From Burkholderiales bacterium 70-64 (GTDB taxonomy: Bacteria; Pseudomonadota; Gammaproteobacteria; Burkholderiales; Burkholderiaceae_E), in the NCBI GenBank assembly GCA_001898645.1, contig MKUQ01000016.1:1-64000 (forward strand): a stretch of 64,000 nucleotides of DNA. The letters are read 5' to 3'. Every line of letters starts with the position of its first letter. The first letter of the stretch is position 1. The notes beneath the pieces were generated by a model. It did no database searches and had not been told where the DNA came from. It worked only from the letters and a program-made list of their open reading frames with translations. Both the position numbers and the translations under genes were made by a program. Positions 7,584 to 18,102 of this stretch are shown here, in pieces.

Positions 7584-8504
7584 CTACCGGTGCTGCATCA
7601 GCCGCTCCAGCGTGCGCCGGTCGACGTCGGGGACGAACAGCTCGATGAAGCTCAGCGCGTAGCCGCGCAGGAAGGCGTCGCGGCGCACCGCCAGCCGGAC
7701 GTAGTTCATGCCGAACAGGGCGCCGGCCGGAATGGCGTGCAGGCCGCGGTCGTGGGCCGCGTCGTAGCCCAGGCCGGACATGATGCCGATGCCCAGGCCG
7801 ATGGCGACGTAGGTCTTGATGACGTCGGAATCGATCGCCGCCAGCACCACGTCGGGCCGCAGCCCCGCCTCGGCGAAGGCCCGGTCGATGCGACGGCGAC
7901 CGGCGAACTCCTCGACGTAGGTCACCAGGGGATACTTGGCCAGCGCCTGCACCGAGAGCGGCTGGCCGATCAGCGGGTGCTTGGCGGGCACCAGCACCAC
8001 GTGCTCCCACTCGAACGCCGGGATGGAGATCAGGCCCTCGGCCTCCTGCGGCACCTCGGTGGCGATGGCGAAATCGACTTCGCGCGCCAGCACCGACTGG
8101 GTGATCTGCTTCGGGCTGCCCTGCAGCAGGGTGAGGCGAACCGCCGGGTAGCGCTTGCGGAATTCGCGCACCACGGCGGGCAGCACGTAGCGCGCCTGGG
8201 TATGGGTGGTGGCCACGCGCAGCTCGCCGTCGTCGCGGGCGCGGAAGTCGGCGCTGATCTGCTCGATGCCGTTGATCTCCGCGAGCACCCGCTCGGCGCG
8301 CGCGAGCACCGCCTTGCCGGGTTCGGTGAGGCCGAGGATGCGCTTGCCGTGGCGTACGAAGACGTCCACCCCCAGCTCGGCCTCGAGCTCCAGGATGCCG
8401 CGCGACAGGGCGGGCTGGGAGGTGCCGATCGCCTGGGCAGCCTGGGTCAGGCTGAAGGCGTGGCGCGCGGTCTCGCGCACGAAGCGCAGTTGCTGGAGGT
8501 TCAT
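7584..8504 (-). CDS. cysB: CysB-family LysR transcriptional regulator
   Basis: The 306-residue LysR protein has an N-terminal winged HTH at 1-60 (NLQQLRFVRETARHAFSL ... SQPALSRGILELE) and a CysB-type effector domain. The stretch DSDVIKTYVAIGLGIGI (about 225-241) is typical of CysB rather than of other LysR members. CysB activates sulfate-assimilation genes and responds to O-acetylserine/N-acetylserine. No cys genes are visible in this window. It starts 3 bp after the glycosyltransferase gene stop and may be co-transcribed with it. Confidence 0.9.
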   Translation of the reverse strand: MNLQQLRFVRETARHAFSLTQAAQAIGTSQPALSRGILELEAELGVDVFVRHGKRILGLTEPGKAVLARAERVLAEINGIEQISADFRARDDGELRVATTHTQARYVLPAVVREFRKRYPAVRLTLLQGSPKQITQSVLAREVDFAIATEVPQEAEGLISIPAFEWEHVVLVPAKHPLIGQPLSVQALAKYPLVTYVEEFAGRRRIDRAFAEAGLRPDVVLAAIDSDVIKTYVAIGLGIGIMSGLGYDAAHDRGLHAIPAGALFGMNYVRLAVRRDAFLRGYALSFIELFVPDVDRRTLERLMQHR

Positions 8505-8507
8505 CGC

Positions 8508-10145
8508 TCAGCGGTGGCAGGCTCGATCCGGGAAATACCGGTCGCAAAAGTAACACGGCCCCGCCGGCAGCCAGCGCGGCACCTGGTAATAGCGCCGGCG
8601 GATCTCCTCGAGCACGCGGTCGCGGTACGCGGGGTAGCGAAAGCCGCGCCCGTCGACCAGGTGGAACACCGCCCCGCGGATCTCGATGTCCCTGTACTGC
8701 ACGCGGTCGAAATACGGCTCGTACTGGTCGGGTTCGACCTCCTTGCGCTGCACGATCAGGATGTCGCGGCCATCGAGCGTGCGGAAGTCGGTGAGGATGT
8801 CGTCGTGGCGCGCGTGGCTCGAGCCGGTGCCGAACACCAGCACGTACTGGCCGAGGTTGTAGCCGATGGTCACGGCCGGCGAATAGCTGTCGGAAGCGAT
8901 GGCGTGGGTGGCGCGGTAGGGCTCCAGCGCACGCGCCAGCTCGTCGCCGTGCGCGGTCATCACCAGGCCGGGATAGCCCTTCCACCAGCGGAAGGTCTCG
9001 GTCGGCAGCGAGGCGAGCACGGCGATGGCCGCCCAGTGCGCGAGCGCGATCCAGGCCGCCACGGCGATGGCGCGCCGCAACGAGCGCACGTCGACCGACA
9101 GCGCGAACCACACCACTGCCGGCAGCACGAAGCTCGCCAGCCAGTGCAGGCCGATGGTCTTGACCAGCGAGAGCGCGGCGAAGAGCGCCAGCGGCACGAC
9201 AGCCAGCCAGCGCAGGGCCGCGCGCTCGTCGGCGCCCGCCGGCGGGGCCGCGGACGCCGCGACCGGTGCACCTGCCGGTGCACCCGTGGCCGCTCCAGCC
9301 GCGGACGGTCCGGCAGCGGCGGCCTGCACTCCGCGCCCCGGCGCGCGCCGCCTGCCGGTCACCCCGGCCAGCCGCAAGGCCACGGCCGGAGTCAGCACGT
9401 AGAGCACCGACACCACATAGAGCAGCGGGGTACGCCACGAGAAGCCGGCATCCTCGTTGCGATTGACGAGGTTGAACATCACGTTGGGCCAGCAGTGCTG
9501 GGCATTCCAGGCGATCTGCACCACCGCCGCCGGCAGCGCGCCCACGACGATCCACGCCAGGCCGGCCAGCGAGGCACGCGTCGGGTGCCGCAGCGAGTGC
9601 GCCAGGATGGCCAGCGCCAGCAGGCCGGCGAAGTACTTCGACATCAGGGCGCCGGCGAGCGCCAGGCCGGCGAGCAGGAAGTCGAGCGCGCGGCCGCTCT
9701 CTCGCGCGCGCAGGTACAGCGCCACCGTGAGGGCGCTGAACAGCATCAGCGGAACGTCGGTGGTCACCGCGACGTTCCACGCGTTCAGCGGCACCAGCAG
9801 CAGCAGCGTGGCGCCCGACCAGGCCAGCGTCTCGCCGTGCCGGCGCAGCATGCGCCAGCCGATCGCGGCCACCAGCATCGGCACGACCAGGGCCGGCAGC
9901 CGCAGCACGAAGCGCGCATCCGAGATCGTGTCGAGCACCGCCAGCCACCACCCGATCATCGGCGGGTGGTCGTAGAAGCCCCAGGCCGGATGACGCCCCC
10001 AGTAGAGGAAATAGGCTTCGTCGCTGGTGAAGGGCAGGACGGCGGCGAACCAGGCGCGCAAGGCGCCCAGCACCAGGAAAGCGAGCAGGAAGCTGCGCCG
10101 CGCGGCGGGCGCATCGGCGAAGGCTCGTCCGACGATGGAGGTCAT
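8508..10145 (-). CDS. Family 39 glycosyltransferase (ArnT/PMT-like membrane protein)
   Basis: This 545-residue integral membrane protein has about 9-11 hydrophobic segments. It carries the GT39 pattern TSDEAYFLYWGRHPAWGFYDHPP near residues 38-60, where the acidic residue of the first periplasmic loop is catalytic in ArnT/PMT enzymes. Such enzymes move a sugar from a polyprenyl-phosphate carrier to lipid A, protein or another glycan. A low-complexity Ala/Gly/Pro stretch lies near residue 290-310. The start is placed at ATG 10145 because an in-frame upstream GTG would lie across the lptFG terminator. The acceptor is unknown. Confidence 0.8.
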   Translation of the reverse strand: MTSIVGRAFADAPAARRSFLLAFLVLGALRAWFAAVLPFTSDEAYFLYWGRHPAWGFYDHPPMIGWWLAVLDTISDARFVLRLPALVVPMLVAAIGWRMLRRHGETLAWSGATLLLLVPLNAWNVAVTTDVPLMLFSALTVALYLRARESGRALDFLLAGLALAGALMSKYFAGLLALAILAHSLRHPTRASLAGLAWIVVGALPAAVVQIAWNAQHCWPNVMFNLVNRNEDAGFSWRTPLLYVVSVLYVLTPAVALRLAGVTGRRRAPGRGVQAAAAGPSAAGAATGAPAGAPVAASAAPPAGADERAALRWLAVVPLALFAALSLVKTIGLHWLASFVLPAVVWFALSVDVRSLRRAIAVAAWIALAHWAAIAVLASLPTETFRWWKGYPGLVMTAHGDELARALEPYRATHAIASDSYSPAVTIGYNLGQYVLVFGTGSSHARHDDILTDFRTLDGRDILIVQRKEVEPDQYEPYFDRVQYRDIEIRGAVFHLVDGRGFRYPAYRDRVLEEIRRRYYQVPRWLPAGPCYFCDRYFPDRACHR

Positions 10146-10164
10146 TCGCGGATCGGCAGGAGTC

Positions 10165-10193
10165 AAAAAAAACGGCGCACATTGCTGTGCGCC
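10165..10193 (-). terminator. Intrinsic terminator after lptF-lptG
   Basis: On the minus strand GGCGCAC-AGCAAT-GTGCGCC (stem arms 10187-10193 and 10174-10180, loop 6 nt) is followed by eight T residues (10165-10172). It lies between the lptG stop and the glycosyltransferase start, so it ends the lpt transcript and rules out a longer N-terminus for the glycosyltransferase. Confidence 0.92.
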
Positions 10194-10294
10194 CGGAAAC
10201 GGCAATTGTGCCGCCCCTTCCTCCTCCTCCTCGATATTCGTTGCCGGCGCATCCTAATCAATCGGCGCGGCGGCGTCCACGACTTTTTTCGGGC

Positions 10295-11428
10295 TCAGCG
10301 CGTCCGGTCGACCCAGGCGAGCATGCCCAGCGCGAGCACGAACGCCGCGATGCTGGGGATGCTCACCGACAGCAGCGGCGGCCAGGTATTGAGCATGCCC
10401 AGGTTGGAGAACAGGCCGTTCAGGAAATGGAACGCGATGCCCAGCATGATCCCGGCGAACACCTTGTAGCCGATGCCGCCGGCGCGCGCCTGCAGGTAGG
10501 CGAACGGCAGGGCGAGCGCCATCATGACGATGACCGCGAACGGGTAGACCGCCTTCTTCCACAGGGCGATTTCGTACCGGGTGGCATTCTGGCGGTTCTC
10601 CTCCAGGTGGTGCACGTAGCGGTACAGGTTCAGGCCCGACATCCGGTCGGGCTGCACCAGCAGCACGCCCAGCAGCGCCGGCGTGAGGTCGCTCTTCCAC
10701 GGCTGCGCGTCCAGGTGCGACTGGTCGACGTGCAGGATGGGCGCGTCTCCGGGCAGCTCGCCCTGAGTGAAGCGCGTGGCCTCGACGTCGGCGAGCCGCC
10801 ATGCGTCGGGCGGCGCGTAGGTGGCCGAGCGCGCGCGCAGCAGCTCCGAGAGACGCATCTCGGAGTCGAACTCGAACACGCGCACGTCGCGCAGCGTGCC
10901 GTCGGGCAGCAGCTCGCCGATGTTCACGAAGCGCAGCCGCTCGACCTCGCCGCCGGCCGCGCGCACCGAATCCTTCAGCCACAGGCCGGAGCGGAACTCG
11001 CCGGCCGCCGACGCTCCGATCGCCGACAGCCGCAGGCGCTGGGCGAGCCGTTCGGCCGGGGGCGAAAGCACCTCGCCCACCAGCACGGTGACGAGGGCGA
11101 TGAACAGGCCGATGCGCGCCACCGTCGCCAGCGCCTGGCGGCGGCCCAGGCCGGCCGCCCGCATGGCGGTGAACTCGGAGTTCGCGGCGAACTGGGCCAG
11201 CGCGTAGATGGAGCCGATCAGCGCGGCGATGGGCATCAGCTCGTACACGTGCGGAGGCAGGCCCAGCAGGACGAAGGCCAGCGCGTGCTGCAGGCGATAG
11301 CCGCCGCGCCCGATGTCGCCGAGCTCGTTGATGAAGTCGAAGAAGGCGAACAGGGCGAGGAAGCCGGTCAGCACGAAGCCGACGGCGACGATGATCTCGC
11401 GGCCGAGGTAGCGGCGCAGCGTCTTCAT
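10295..11428 (-). CDS. lptG: LPS export ABC transporter permease LptG
   Basis: The 377-residue LptF/LptG-family permease has three N-terminal membrane helices, a large periplasmic beta-jellyroll (about 125-270), and three C-terminal helices. LptG pairs with LptF and the LptB ATPase in the inner membrane to extract lipopolysaccharide and pass it along the Lpt bridge. It starts 13 bp after lptF ends and is the promoter-distal gene, which fits LptG rather than LptF. The C-terminal segment YKVFAGIMLGIAFHFLNGLF is typical of LptG. Confidence 0.93.
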   Translation of the reverse strand: MKTLRRYLGREIIVAVGFVLTGFLALFAFFDFINELGDIGRGGYRLQHALAFVLLGLPPHVYELMPIAALIGSIYALAQFAANSEFTAMRAAGLGRRQALATVARIGLFIALVTVLVGEVLSPPAERLAQRLRLSAIGASAAGEFRSGLWLKDSVRAAGGEVERLRFVNIGELLPDGTLRDVRVFEFDSEMRLSELLRARSATYAPPDAWRLADVEATRFTQGELPGDAPILHVDQSHLDAQPWKSDLTPALLGVLLVQPDRMSGLNLYRYVHHLEENRQNATRYEIALWKKAVYPFAVIVMMALALPFAYLQARAGGIGYKVFAGIMLGIAFHFLNGLFSNLGMLNTWPPLLSVSIPSIAAFVLALGMLAWVDRTR

Positions 11429-11441
11429 CGCAACCCCGCGC

Positions 11442-12533
11442 TCACTCGCGCAGCACCAGCCGGCGCAGCGTGAAGCGCGGCAGCGAGACGCGCCGCCAGA
11501 ACAGCACCACGATGAGCGCGAGCAGTGCCGCGTGCAGCACCCACACGCCGATGCCGAACGACAGGCGGTCCTCGGCCACGCGGGCCTGCGCCACCGAGAT
11601 CAGGTTGTTGTAGGCGACGTAGATGAGCAGCGCCGCGAGGAGGTTGATCGAGCGCCCGACCCGCGGGTTCATCGCCGACAGCGGGATCGCCAGCAGCGAC
11701 ATCAGCAGCGCGGAGACCGGCAGGCTGATCCGCCACAGCAGCTCGGCGAGGTTGCGCGGCGTGGGGTCGCGGATCAGCGCGAGGGTCGACTTCACCTTGG
11801 CGTGTTCGTCGGCCACGGTCGCGCCGGCCGGCTCCAGCCGCAGGCCGTAGCGGCCGAACTCCATGAGCCGGAAGTCGGGCTGCCCCTGGTTGCCGTCGTA
11901 GCGGCGCCCGTCCTCGAGCACGAGGAAGCGCTCGCCGCCGGGCTGGTTCTCGATGCGCCCGCTGCGCGAAACCACCACCGTCATCCGCCCACCCTGCATC
12001 TGCGTGACGAAGACGTTGCGCACCTCGTTGCCGGTGTCGCTGAGCTCCTCCACGAAGAACACGCGGTTGGCCGCCACCGATTCGCGGAACTGGCCGGCCG
12101 ACACCTGCGAGATGTCCTCGCGCTGCGCGAACCGCTGCTGGTACTCGCTCGCCTGCTGGCTCGCCCACGGCGACACCACGAAGGCCACCAGCGCGACCAG
12201 CGCCGCGATCGGCGCGGCGAAGCCGAGCACCGGGCCGATCCACGCGAGCAGGCTCTGGCCGCTGGCGAACCAGATCACCATCTCGGAGTCGCGAAACGCG
12301 CGGGTGAGCGACATCAGCACCGCGATGTAGAGGGTGAGCACCAGCAGCACCGGCAGCACGTTGATGGCATTGAAGGCGATCAGCGGCAGCACGCTGGCGG
12401 TGTCGACGCGCCCGCTGGCCGCGCGCCCGAGCAGCCGGATCAGCGAGGTCGTCAGCATGACGACGAACAGCGTCGCGAATACCACGCCGGCGAGATTGAC
12501 GAGGTCGCGCCGCAGCGCCTTGGTGAACAGCAT
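11442..12533 (-). CDS. lptF: LPS export ABC transporter permease LptF
   Basis: The 363-residue permease has the same fold as the downstream gene: paired N-terminal helices ([20 protein letters not shown]), a periplasmic domain around 125-260 and C-terminal helices. The start [10 protein letters not shown] at 12533 fits the family, whose members begin with a short basic segment. The longer open frame would run into the pepA promoter. It is divergent from pepA, the usual arrangement in beta- and gammaproteobacteria. Confidence 0.93.
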   Translation of the reverse strand: MLFTKALRRDLVNLAGVVFATLFVVMLTTSLIRLLGRAASGRVDTASVLPLIAFNAINVLPVLLVLTLYIAVLMSLTRAFRDSEMVIWFASGQSLLAWIGPVLGFAAPIAALVALVAFVVSPWASQQASEYQQRFAQREDISQVSAGQFRESVAANRVFFVEELSDTGNEVRNVFVTQMQGGRMTVVVSRSGRIENQPGGERFLVLEDGRRYDGNQGQPDFRLMEFGRYGLRLEPAGATVADEHAKVKSTLALIRDPTPRNLAELLWRISLPVSALLMSLLAIPLSAMNPRVGRSINLLAALLIYVAYNNLISVAQARVAEDRLSFGIGVWVLHAALLALIVVLFWRRVSLPRFTLRRLVLRE

Positions 12534-12558
12534 GGCCGTGCGGGCCTCGTATGCCTCG

Positions 12559-12564
12559 TATAAT
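12559..12564 (+). promoter_or_regulatory. -10 element of the pepA promoter
   Basis: TATAAT lies 31 nt upstream of the pepA ATG in the 62-bp divergent gap with lptF. No convincing -35 is seen. The lptF promoter must overlap this region. Confidence 0.5.
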
Positions 12565-12595
12565 CGGCCGGGTCGATCCCGGAAAGACAAGAGCG

Positions 12596-14077
12596 ATGCA
12601 ATTTAGCACACGGACTTCGGTCAACGGACGCGCCCGCGCCGGCTGCGCACTGCTGCCGGTGGTGGCCGGCAAGGACCTCACCGCCGGCGGCAAGGCCATC
12701 GATGCGACGCACGGGGGAAGGCTCGCCAAGGCGCTGCGCACCGGCGACCTGCCGGCCAAGGCGGGCTCCACCCTGCTGGTGCAGCTCGACGGGGCGCTGC
12801 CGCGCGTGCTGCTGGTCTCGATGGGCGAGGCGCGCGAGGGCGGCGACAAATCGTTCGGCGAGGCGGTGCGCGGCGCGCTGAAGGCCGCCGGGCAGCTGGC
12901 CGCCGACGACGCGATCTCCCTGCTGCACGAAGCGCCGGTGGCCGCGCGCGACACCGCCTGGAAGCTGCGCGCCCAGGTGCTGACCGGACGCGAGCTGGCC
13001 TACCGCTTCGAAGTCCTCAAGACCAAGCGCGAATCCCAGCCGGTGCGGCCCAGGCGCGTCGTGCTGCCGGTGGAGGCGGCCGAATCCGGCGTGGCGGCGC
13101 GCGCGGTGGCGCAGGCCGGCGCCATCGCCGACGGCGTCCAGATGACGCGCGACCTCGGCAACCTGCCGGGCAACTACTGCACGCCGACCTACCTCGCCGA
13201 CACCGCGAAGAAGATGGCGCGTGAATTCGGGCTCGAGGCCAAGGTGCTCGACGCACGCCAGATGCAGGCGCTCAAGATGGGCGCGCTGCTGTCGGTGGCG
13301 CGCGGCTCGGTGCAGCCGCCCAAGCTGATCGTGCTGCGCTACCAGGGCGCAGGGGCCAGGCAGGCGCCGATCGCCCTGGTCGGCAAGGGCATCACCTTCG
13401 ACTCCGGCGGCATCTCGCTCAAGCCGGGCCTCGAGATGGACGAGATGAAGTTCGACATGTGCGGCGCGGCGTCGGTGCTCGGCACGATGCGCGCGGTGGC
13501 CGCCATGAAGCTCAAGATCAACCTGGTGGTCGTCGTGCCCTCGGCGGAGAACATGCCGGGCGGACGCGCCAGCAAGCCCGGCGACATCGTCGCCAGCATG
13601 TCCGGCCAGACGGTGGAGATCCTGAACACCGACGCCGAGGGGCGGCTCATCCTGTGCGACGCGCTCACCTACGTGCAGCGCTTCAAGCCGAGCACCGTCA
13701 TCGACGTCGCCACCCTCACCGGCGCCTGCGTGATCGCGCTCGGCCATCACCATTCGGGCCTGTTCTCGCCCGACGACGCGCTGGCCGCCGAGCTGCAGGA
13801 GGCCGGCCGCGAGATCGGCGACACCTGCTGGCGCATGCCGCTCGACGACGAATACCAGGAGCAGCTGAAGTCCCCGTTCGCCGACATGGCCAACATCGGC
13901 GGGCGCCCCGCCGGCTCGATCACCGCGGCGTGCTTCCTGTCGCGCTTCGCCAAGGGCTACGACTGGGCGCACCTCGACATCGCCGGCACGGCCTGGAAGT
14001 CGGGCGCGAACAAGGGCGCCAGCGGCCGCCCGGTGCCGCTGCTCACGCGCTTCCTGCTGGCGCGCGCGCAGGGCTGA
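12596..14077 (+). CDS. pepA: Leucyl aminopeptidase PepA
   Basis: This 493-residue M17 aminopeptidase removes N-terminal residues, preferably leucine, from peptides in the cytoplasm using two metal ions. The metal-binding and catalytic motifs are [10 protein letters not shown] at 263-272 and NTDAEGRL at 344-351, the M17 signature. Start MQFSTRTSV is the family-typical N-terminus. It is divergent from lptF and followed 3 bp later by holC. In some bacteria PepA also binds DNA; nothing here tests that. Confidence 0.96.
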   Translation: MQFSTRTSVNGRARAGCALLPVVAGKDLTAGGKAIDATHGGRLAKALRTGDLPAKAGSTLLVQLDGALPRVLLVSMGEAREGGDKSFGEAVRGALKAAGQLAADDAISLLHEAPVAARDTAWKLRAQVLTGRELAYRFEVLKTKRESQPVRPRRVVLPVEAAESGVAARAVAQAGAIADGVQMTRDLGNLPGNYCTPTYLADTAKKMAREFGLEAKVLDARQMQALKMGALLSVARGSVQPPKLIVLRYQGAGARQAPIALVGKGITFDSGGISLKPGLEMDEMKFDMCGAASVLGTMRAVAAMKLKINLVVVVPSAENMPGGRASKPGDIVASMSGQTVEILNTDAEGRLILCDALTYVQRFKPSTVIDVATLTGACVIALGHHHSGLFSPDDALAAELQEAGREIGDTCWRMPLDDEYQEQLKSPFADMANIGGRPAGSITAACFLSRFAKGYDWAHLDIAGTAWKSGANKGASGRPVPLLTRFLLARAQG

Positions 14078-14080
14078 GCG

Positions 14081-14503
14081 TTGACCCGCGTCGACTTCCA
14101 CTTCAACGTCGCGGACAAGCTGCAGTACGGCTGCCGGCTGGTCCGCAAGATCTACCGCGCACGCCACCCGGTGCTGGTGTACTGCGACGACGGCGCCCGG
14201 CTGGCCGAGTTCGACCGGCTGCTGTGGACCTTCTCGCACCACGACTTCATCCCGCACGTCGGCGCCGCCGATCGGCTCGCGGGCGAAACGCCGGTGCTGC
14301 TCGCCGCCGAGCCCATCGATACCGCCTTCCATGACGTGCTGGTCAATCTCGGCAGCGTCATGCCGCCGATGTTCAGCCGCTTCGAGCGCCTGATCGAGGT
14401 GGTCGCCGCCGACGAGGCCGATCGCGAAGCCGCGCGCGAGCGCTGGCGCTTCTATCGCGACCGCGGCTACCCGATGGAGCGCCACGAGGCGTCGGCGGCG
14501 TGA
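14081..14503 (+). CDS. holC: DNA polymerase III chi subunit
   Basis: The 140-residue protein has the HolC pattern: [20 protein letters not shown] at the start, a central [12 protein letters not shown] and [17 protein letters not shown]. Chi links the clamp-loader complex to single-stranded-DNA-binding protein during replication. The start is a TTG (14081), three bases after the pepA stop; no ATG or GTG is available upstream. The order pepA-holC-valS is a widely conserved cluster. Confidence 0.92.
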   Translation: MTRVDFHFNVADKLQYGCRLVRKIYRARHPVLVYCDDGARLAEFDRLLWTFSHHDFIPHVGAADRLAGETPVLLAAEPIDTAFHDVLVNLGSVMPPMFSRFERLIEVVAADEADREAARERWRFYRDRGYPMERHEASAA

Positions 14504-14922
14504 GCATGGACGACGAGATCCAGCGGCTCGCCGGGCAGCTGCGCGCGTTGGCCGCGAGCACCCCCGAAGGCGACGAAGACGCCATCCCCATGCTCACCGA
14601 GGTGGTCGAGGTCCCGCGCTACGACAGCAGCGAGCTGCCGCAGACCCTCACCGGCATCGACTGGCCGCAGCTGGCGCTGCGGGTGCAGGAGAACGTGCTC
14701 GAGCGCCTGCTCAATCGCTCGGAGGCGCTGCTCGATGCGCAGCTGCGCGCGAGCCTGCAGGCCGTCATCGGGCGCGCCGCCGAATCGCTCGCGGCCGACC
14801 TCGGCGCGACGCTGCAGGAGCTCATCCGCGACCTGGTGGCGCGCGCCGTCACCGAAGAGCTCACGCGAGTGCACGACGAAGTGGTGCGCGCACGCAGCGG
14901 CGTCCGCCCCGACCCACGCTGA
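14500..14922 (+). CDS. Conserved protein between holC and valS
   Basis: The 140-residue acidic protein has a helical C-terminal two thirds (about 60-130, [20 protein letters not shown]...) and a conserved-looking front segment MLTEVVEV at 31-38. No enzymatic motif or membrane segment. GTG at 14500 overlaps the holC stop by 4 bp (GTGA), implying translational coupling; ATG 14506 is an alternative. Its fixed place in the replication/translation cluster suggests a housekeeping role, but I cannot name one. Confidence 0.8.
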   Translation: MSMDDEIQRLAGQLRALAASTPEGDEDAIPMLTEVVEVPRYDSSELPQTLTGIDWPQLALRVQENVLERLLNRSEALLDAQLRASLQAVIGRAAESLAADLGATLQELIRDLVARAVTEELTRVHDEVVRARSGVRPDPR

Positions 14923-14948
14923 GACTACGGGCAGCTTTCCGAGCCCGC

Positions 14949-14954
14949 TATAAT
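14949..14954 (+). promoter_or_regulatory. -10 element upstream of valS
   Basis: TATAAT 27 nt before the valS ATG, in the 59-bp gap after the preceding gene. No clear -35. It suggests that valS has its own promoter in addition to any read-through from pepA-holC. Confidence 0.45.
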
Positions 14955-14981
14955 CGCAAGTCGAATCAAAGACTTGCGAAC

Positions 14982-17900
14982 ATGACCGCAGCGCCCTCCC
15001 CGGCCTCTCCCGTTTCCCCGAACGCCGCCGCTTCGAACACCGCCGCCGCGGCCGCCCCCGATACGCTCGCCAGGAGCTTCGAGCCCGCCGAGATCGAAGG
15101 GCGCTGGTATCCGATCTGGGAGGCGCGCGGCTGCTTCGCCGCCGGCAACGTGCCCGGCGCGCCGGCCTTCTCGATCCAGCTGCCGCCGCCCAACGTGACC
15201 GGCACGCTGCACATGGGCCACGCGTTCAACCAGACGGTGATGGACGCGCTCACGCGCCATCACCGCATGCTCGGCGACAACACGCTCTGGCTGCCCGGCA
15301 CCGACCACGCCGGCATCGCCACCCAGATCGTGGTCGAGCGCCAGCTCGACGCACAGGGCGTGTCGCGCCACGACCTGGGCCGCGAGAAGTTCATCGAGCG
15401 CGTCTGGCAGTGGAAGGAGGAATCGGGCTCGACCATCACGCGCCAGATGCGCCGCCTGGGCGCCTCCACCGACTGGTCGCTCGAGTACTTCACCATGGAC
15501 GCCAGGCTGTCCGAGGTGGTCAAGGAAGTGTTCGTGCGGCTGCACGAGCAGGGCCTGATCTACCGCGGCAAGCGGCTGGTGAACTGGGATCCGCAGCTGC
15601 TCACCGCCGTGTCCGACCTCGAGGTGGTCAACGAGGAGGAGGACGGGCAGCTGTGGCAGATCCGCTACCCGCTCGCCGACGGCAGCGGCTTCGTCGCCGT
15701 GGCGACCACGCGCCCAGAGACGATGCTGGGCGACACCGCGGTGATGGTGCACCCCGAGGACGAGCGCTACGCGAGCCTGGTCGGGCGCACGGTGCTGCTG
15801 CCGCTCAGCGGCGAGGGCGATCCCGCCTTCGACGGCACGGCGCTGGACTGCGCCGCGCTGGTGGCGGCCGGCCGCGCGCGCGGCTGGCGCGAGCTGCCGA
15901 TCGTGGCCGACGCCTACGTCGATCGCGAGTTCGGTACCGGCGTCGTGAAGGTCACGCCGGCGCACGACTTCAACGACCATGCGGTCGGCCAGCGCCACGG
16001 CCTGCCGGTGATCCCCGTGCTCACGCTGGACGCGAAGATCAACGACAACGGCCCGGCGCGCTACCGCGGGCTCGATCGCTTCGAGGCGCGCCGGCGCATC
16101 GTCGAGGACCTCGCCGCGCTCGGCCTGCTGGAGTCGACGAAGGCCCACCGGATGATGGTGCCGCGCGGCGACCGCACCCACGCGGTCATCGAGCCCATGC
16201 TCACCGACCAGTGGTTCGTCGCGATGAGCAAGGCCTCGCCGCCCGACTCCCTGCTCGCGGGCAGGAGCATCGCGGCGCGCTCGCTCGAGGTGGTCGCCGA
16301 CGGCTCGATCCGCTTCGTGCCCGAGAGCTGGACGACCACCTACAACCACTGGCTGACCAACATCCAGGACTGGTGCATCTCCCGCCAGCTGTGGTGGGGC
16401 CACCAGATTCCCGCCTGGTACAAGGCCGATGCCGACGGCCGGCCGATCCACGACGGAACGGTGTTCGTCGCGCGCGACGAGGCCGCTGCGCACGCGCGCG
16501 CCGCCGAGGCCGGCTGGAGCGGGCCGCTGGTGCGCGACCCCGACGTGCTCGACACCTGGTTCTCCTCGGCGCTGGTGCCGTTCTCCTCGCTGGTCGATCC
16601 GGCCGAGCCGTTCCGCGACGGCGCGCCCAACATCCTGCCGCGGCTCGCGCAGTTCCTGCCCTCCTCGGTGCTCGTCACCGGCTTCGACATCATCTTCTTC
16701 TGGGTCGCGCGGATGGTCATGATGACCCTCGCCTTCACCGGCAAGGTGCCCTTCCGCGACGTCTACGTGCACGCCCTGGTGCGCGACGCCGAAGGCCAGA
16801 AGATGTCCAAGAGCAAGGGCAACACGCTCGATCCGATCGATCTCGTCGACGGCATCGGGCTCGACGCGCTGGTCGCCAAGCGCACCTGGGGCCTGATGAA
16901 TCCGAAGCAGGCCGCCTCGATCGAGAAGCGCACGCGCAAGGAATATCCGCAGGGCATCCCGGCCTTCGGCGCCGACGCGCTGCGCTTCACCTTCGCCTCG
17001 CTGGCCGGTCCGGGACGCAACATCGCCTTCGACCTCGGCCGCTGCGAGGGCTATCGCAACTTCTGCAACAAGCTGTGGAACGCCACGCGCTTCGTGCTGA
17101 TGAACTGCGAGGGGCACGACTGCGGCCTCGCGCCGCCGTCCGCGGGCACGGACGCACCCGCCGCCGCGCCCGAGCCCGGCGCGCCCGAGCGCTGGATCGT
17201 CTCGCAGCTGCAGCGCACGGAGGCCGAGGTCGCCAGGCACTTCGAGGACTACCGCTTCGACCTCGCCGCGCGCGCCGTCTACGAGTTCATCTGGAACGAG
17301 TACTGCGACTGGTACCTGGAGCTCGCCAAGGTCGCCCTGCAGGAGGCCGGAACAGCCGGTGACGCAGCCGATGCCGGCGCGCGCCGTGCCGAGGCGCGCG
17401 CGCGCGCCACCCGCGGCACCCTGCTGCGCGTGCTCGAGGCGGTGCTGCGCCTGGCCCACCCGATCATCCCGTTCATCACCGAGGAGCTGTGGCAGAAGGT
17501 CGCTCCGCTGGCGATGCGCTACGGCGAGCGCGGCGTGCAGACCCTCGCCGGCGCGCAGCTGGACGCGGCGCTCGCCGAGCGGCGCCATTCGATCATGCTG
17601 CAGCCCTACCCGCAGGCCGAGCCCGCGCGCATCGACGAGGCGGCCGAGGCCTGGATCGGCGAGCTGAAGTCGCTCGTCGATGCCTGCCGCGCCCTGCGCG
17701 GGGAAATGGGCGTGTCGCCGGCGCAGAGGCTGCCGCTGGTCGCTGCCGGCGACGCCGGCCGGCTGGCGGGCTACGCGCCCTACCTGCGCGCCCTCGCGCG
17801 CCTGGACGCGGTGGAGATCGTCGCCGAGCTGCCCGCGGGCTCCGTCGCCCCGGTGCAGATCGTCGGCGAGACCCGCCTCATGCTGAAGATCGAGATCGAC

Positions 17901-18098
17901 GTCGCGGCCGAGCGCCAGCGGCTCGACAAGGAGATCGGGCGCATCGAAGCCGAGATCGGCAAGGCCCGCGCCCGGCTCGACAACCCCAGCTTCGTCGAGC
18001 GCGCGCCGGCAACGGTGGTCGAGCAGGAGCGCGGGCGCCTGGCCTCGTTCGGCGCGACCCTCGAGCGGCTGCGCGCGCAGCGGGCGCGGATCGGCTGA
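14982..18098 (+). CDS. valS: Valyl-tRNA synthetase
   Basis: This 1038-residue class Ia synthetase charges tRNA-Val. HIGH-type motif HMGH at 77-80, KMSKS at 607-611, an editing domain in between (with [12 protein letters not shown] around 245), and a C-terminal coiled-coil arm. An Ala/Pro-rich extension of about 28 residues precedes the conserved core, which may be real or indicate a later start; no better-placed ATG is seen. It ends only 4 bp from the convergent dctP stop, and no terminator is visible. Confidence 0.97.
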   Translation: MTAAPSPASPVSPNAAASNTAAAAAPDTLARSFEPAEIEGRWYPIWEARGCFAAGNVPGAPAFSIQLPPPNVTGTLHMGHAFNQTVMDALTRHHRMLGDNTLWLPGTDHAGIATQIVVERQLDAQGVSRHDLGREKFIERVWQWKEESGSTITRQMRRLGASTDWSLEYFTMDARLSEVVKEVFVRLHEQGLIYRGKRLVNWDPQLLTAVSDLEVVNEEEDGQLWQIRYPLADGSGFVAVATTRPETMLGDTAVMVHPEDERYASLVGRTVLLPLSGEGDPAFDGTALDCAALVAAGRARGWRELPIVADAYVDREFGTGVVKVTPAHDFNDHAVGQRHGLPVIPVLTLDAKINDNGPARYRGLDRFEARRRIVEDLAALGLLESTKAHRMMVPRGDRTHAVIEPMLTDQWFVAMSKASPPDSLLAGRSIAARSLEVVADGSIRFVPESWTTTYNHWLTNIQDWCISRQLWWGHQIPAWYKADADGRPIHDGTVFVARDEAAAHARAAEAGWSGPLVRDPDVLDTWFSSALVPFSSLVDPAEPFRDGAPNILPRLAQFLPSSVLVTGFDIIFFWVARMVMMTLAFTGKVPFRDVYVHALVRDAEGQKMSKSKGNTLDPIDLVDGIGLDALVAKRTWGLMNPKQAASIEKRTRKEYPQGIPAFGADALRFTFASLAGPGRNIAFDLGRCEGYRNFCNKLWNATRFVLMNCEGHDCGLAPPSAGTDAPAAAPEPGAPERWIVSQLQRTEAEVARHFEDYRFDLAARAVYEFIWNEYCDWYLELAKVALQEAGTAGDAADAGARRAEARARATRGTLLRVLEAVLRLAHPIIPFITEELWQKVAPLAMRYGERGVQTLAGAQLDAALAERRHSIMLQPYPQAEPARIDEAAEAWIGELKSLVDACRALRGEMGVSPAQRLPLVAAGDAGRLAGYAPYLRALARLDAVEIVAELPAGSVAPVQIVGETRLMLKIEIDVAAERQRLDKEIGRIEAEIGKARARLDNPSFVERAPATVVEQERGRLASFGATLERLRAQRARIG

Positions 18099-18102
18099 CT
18101 CC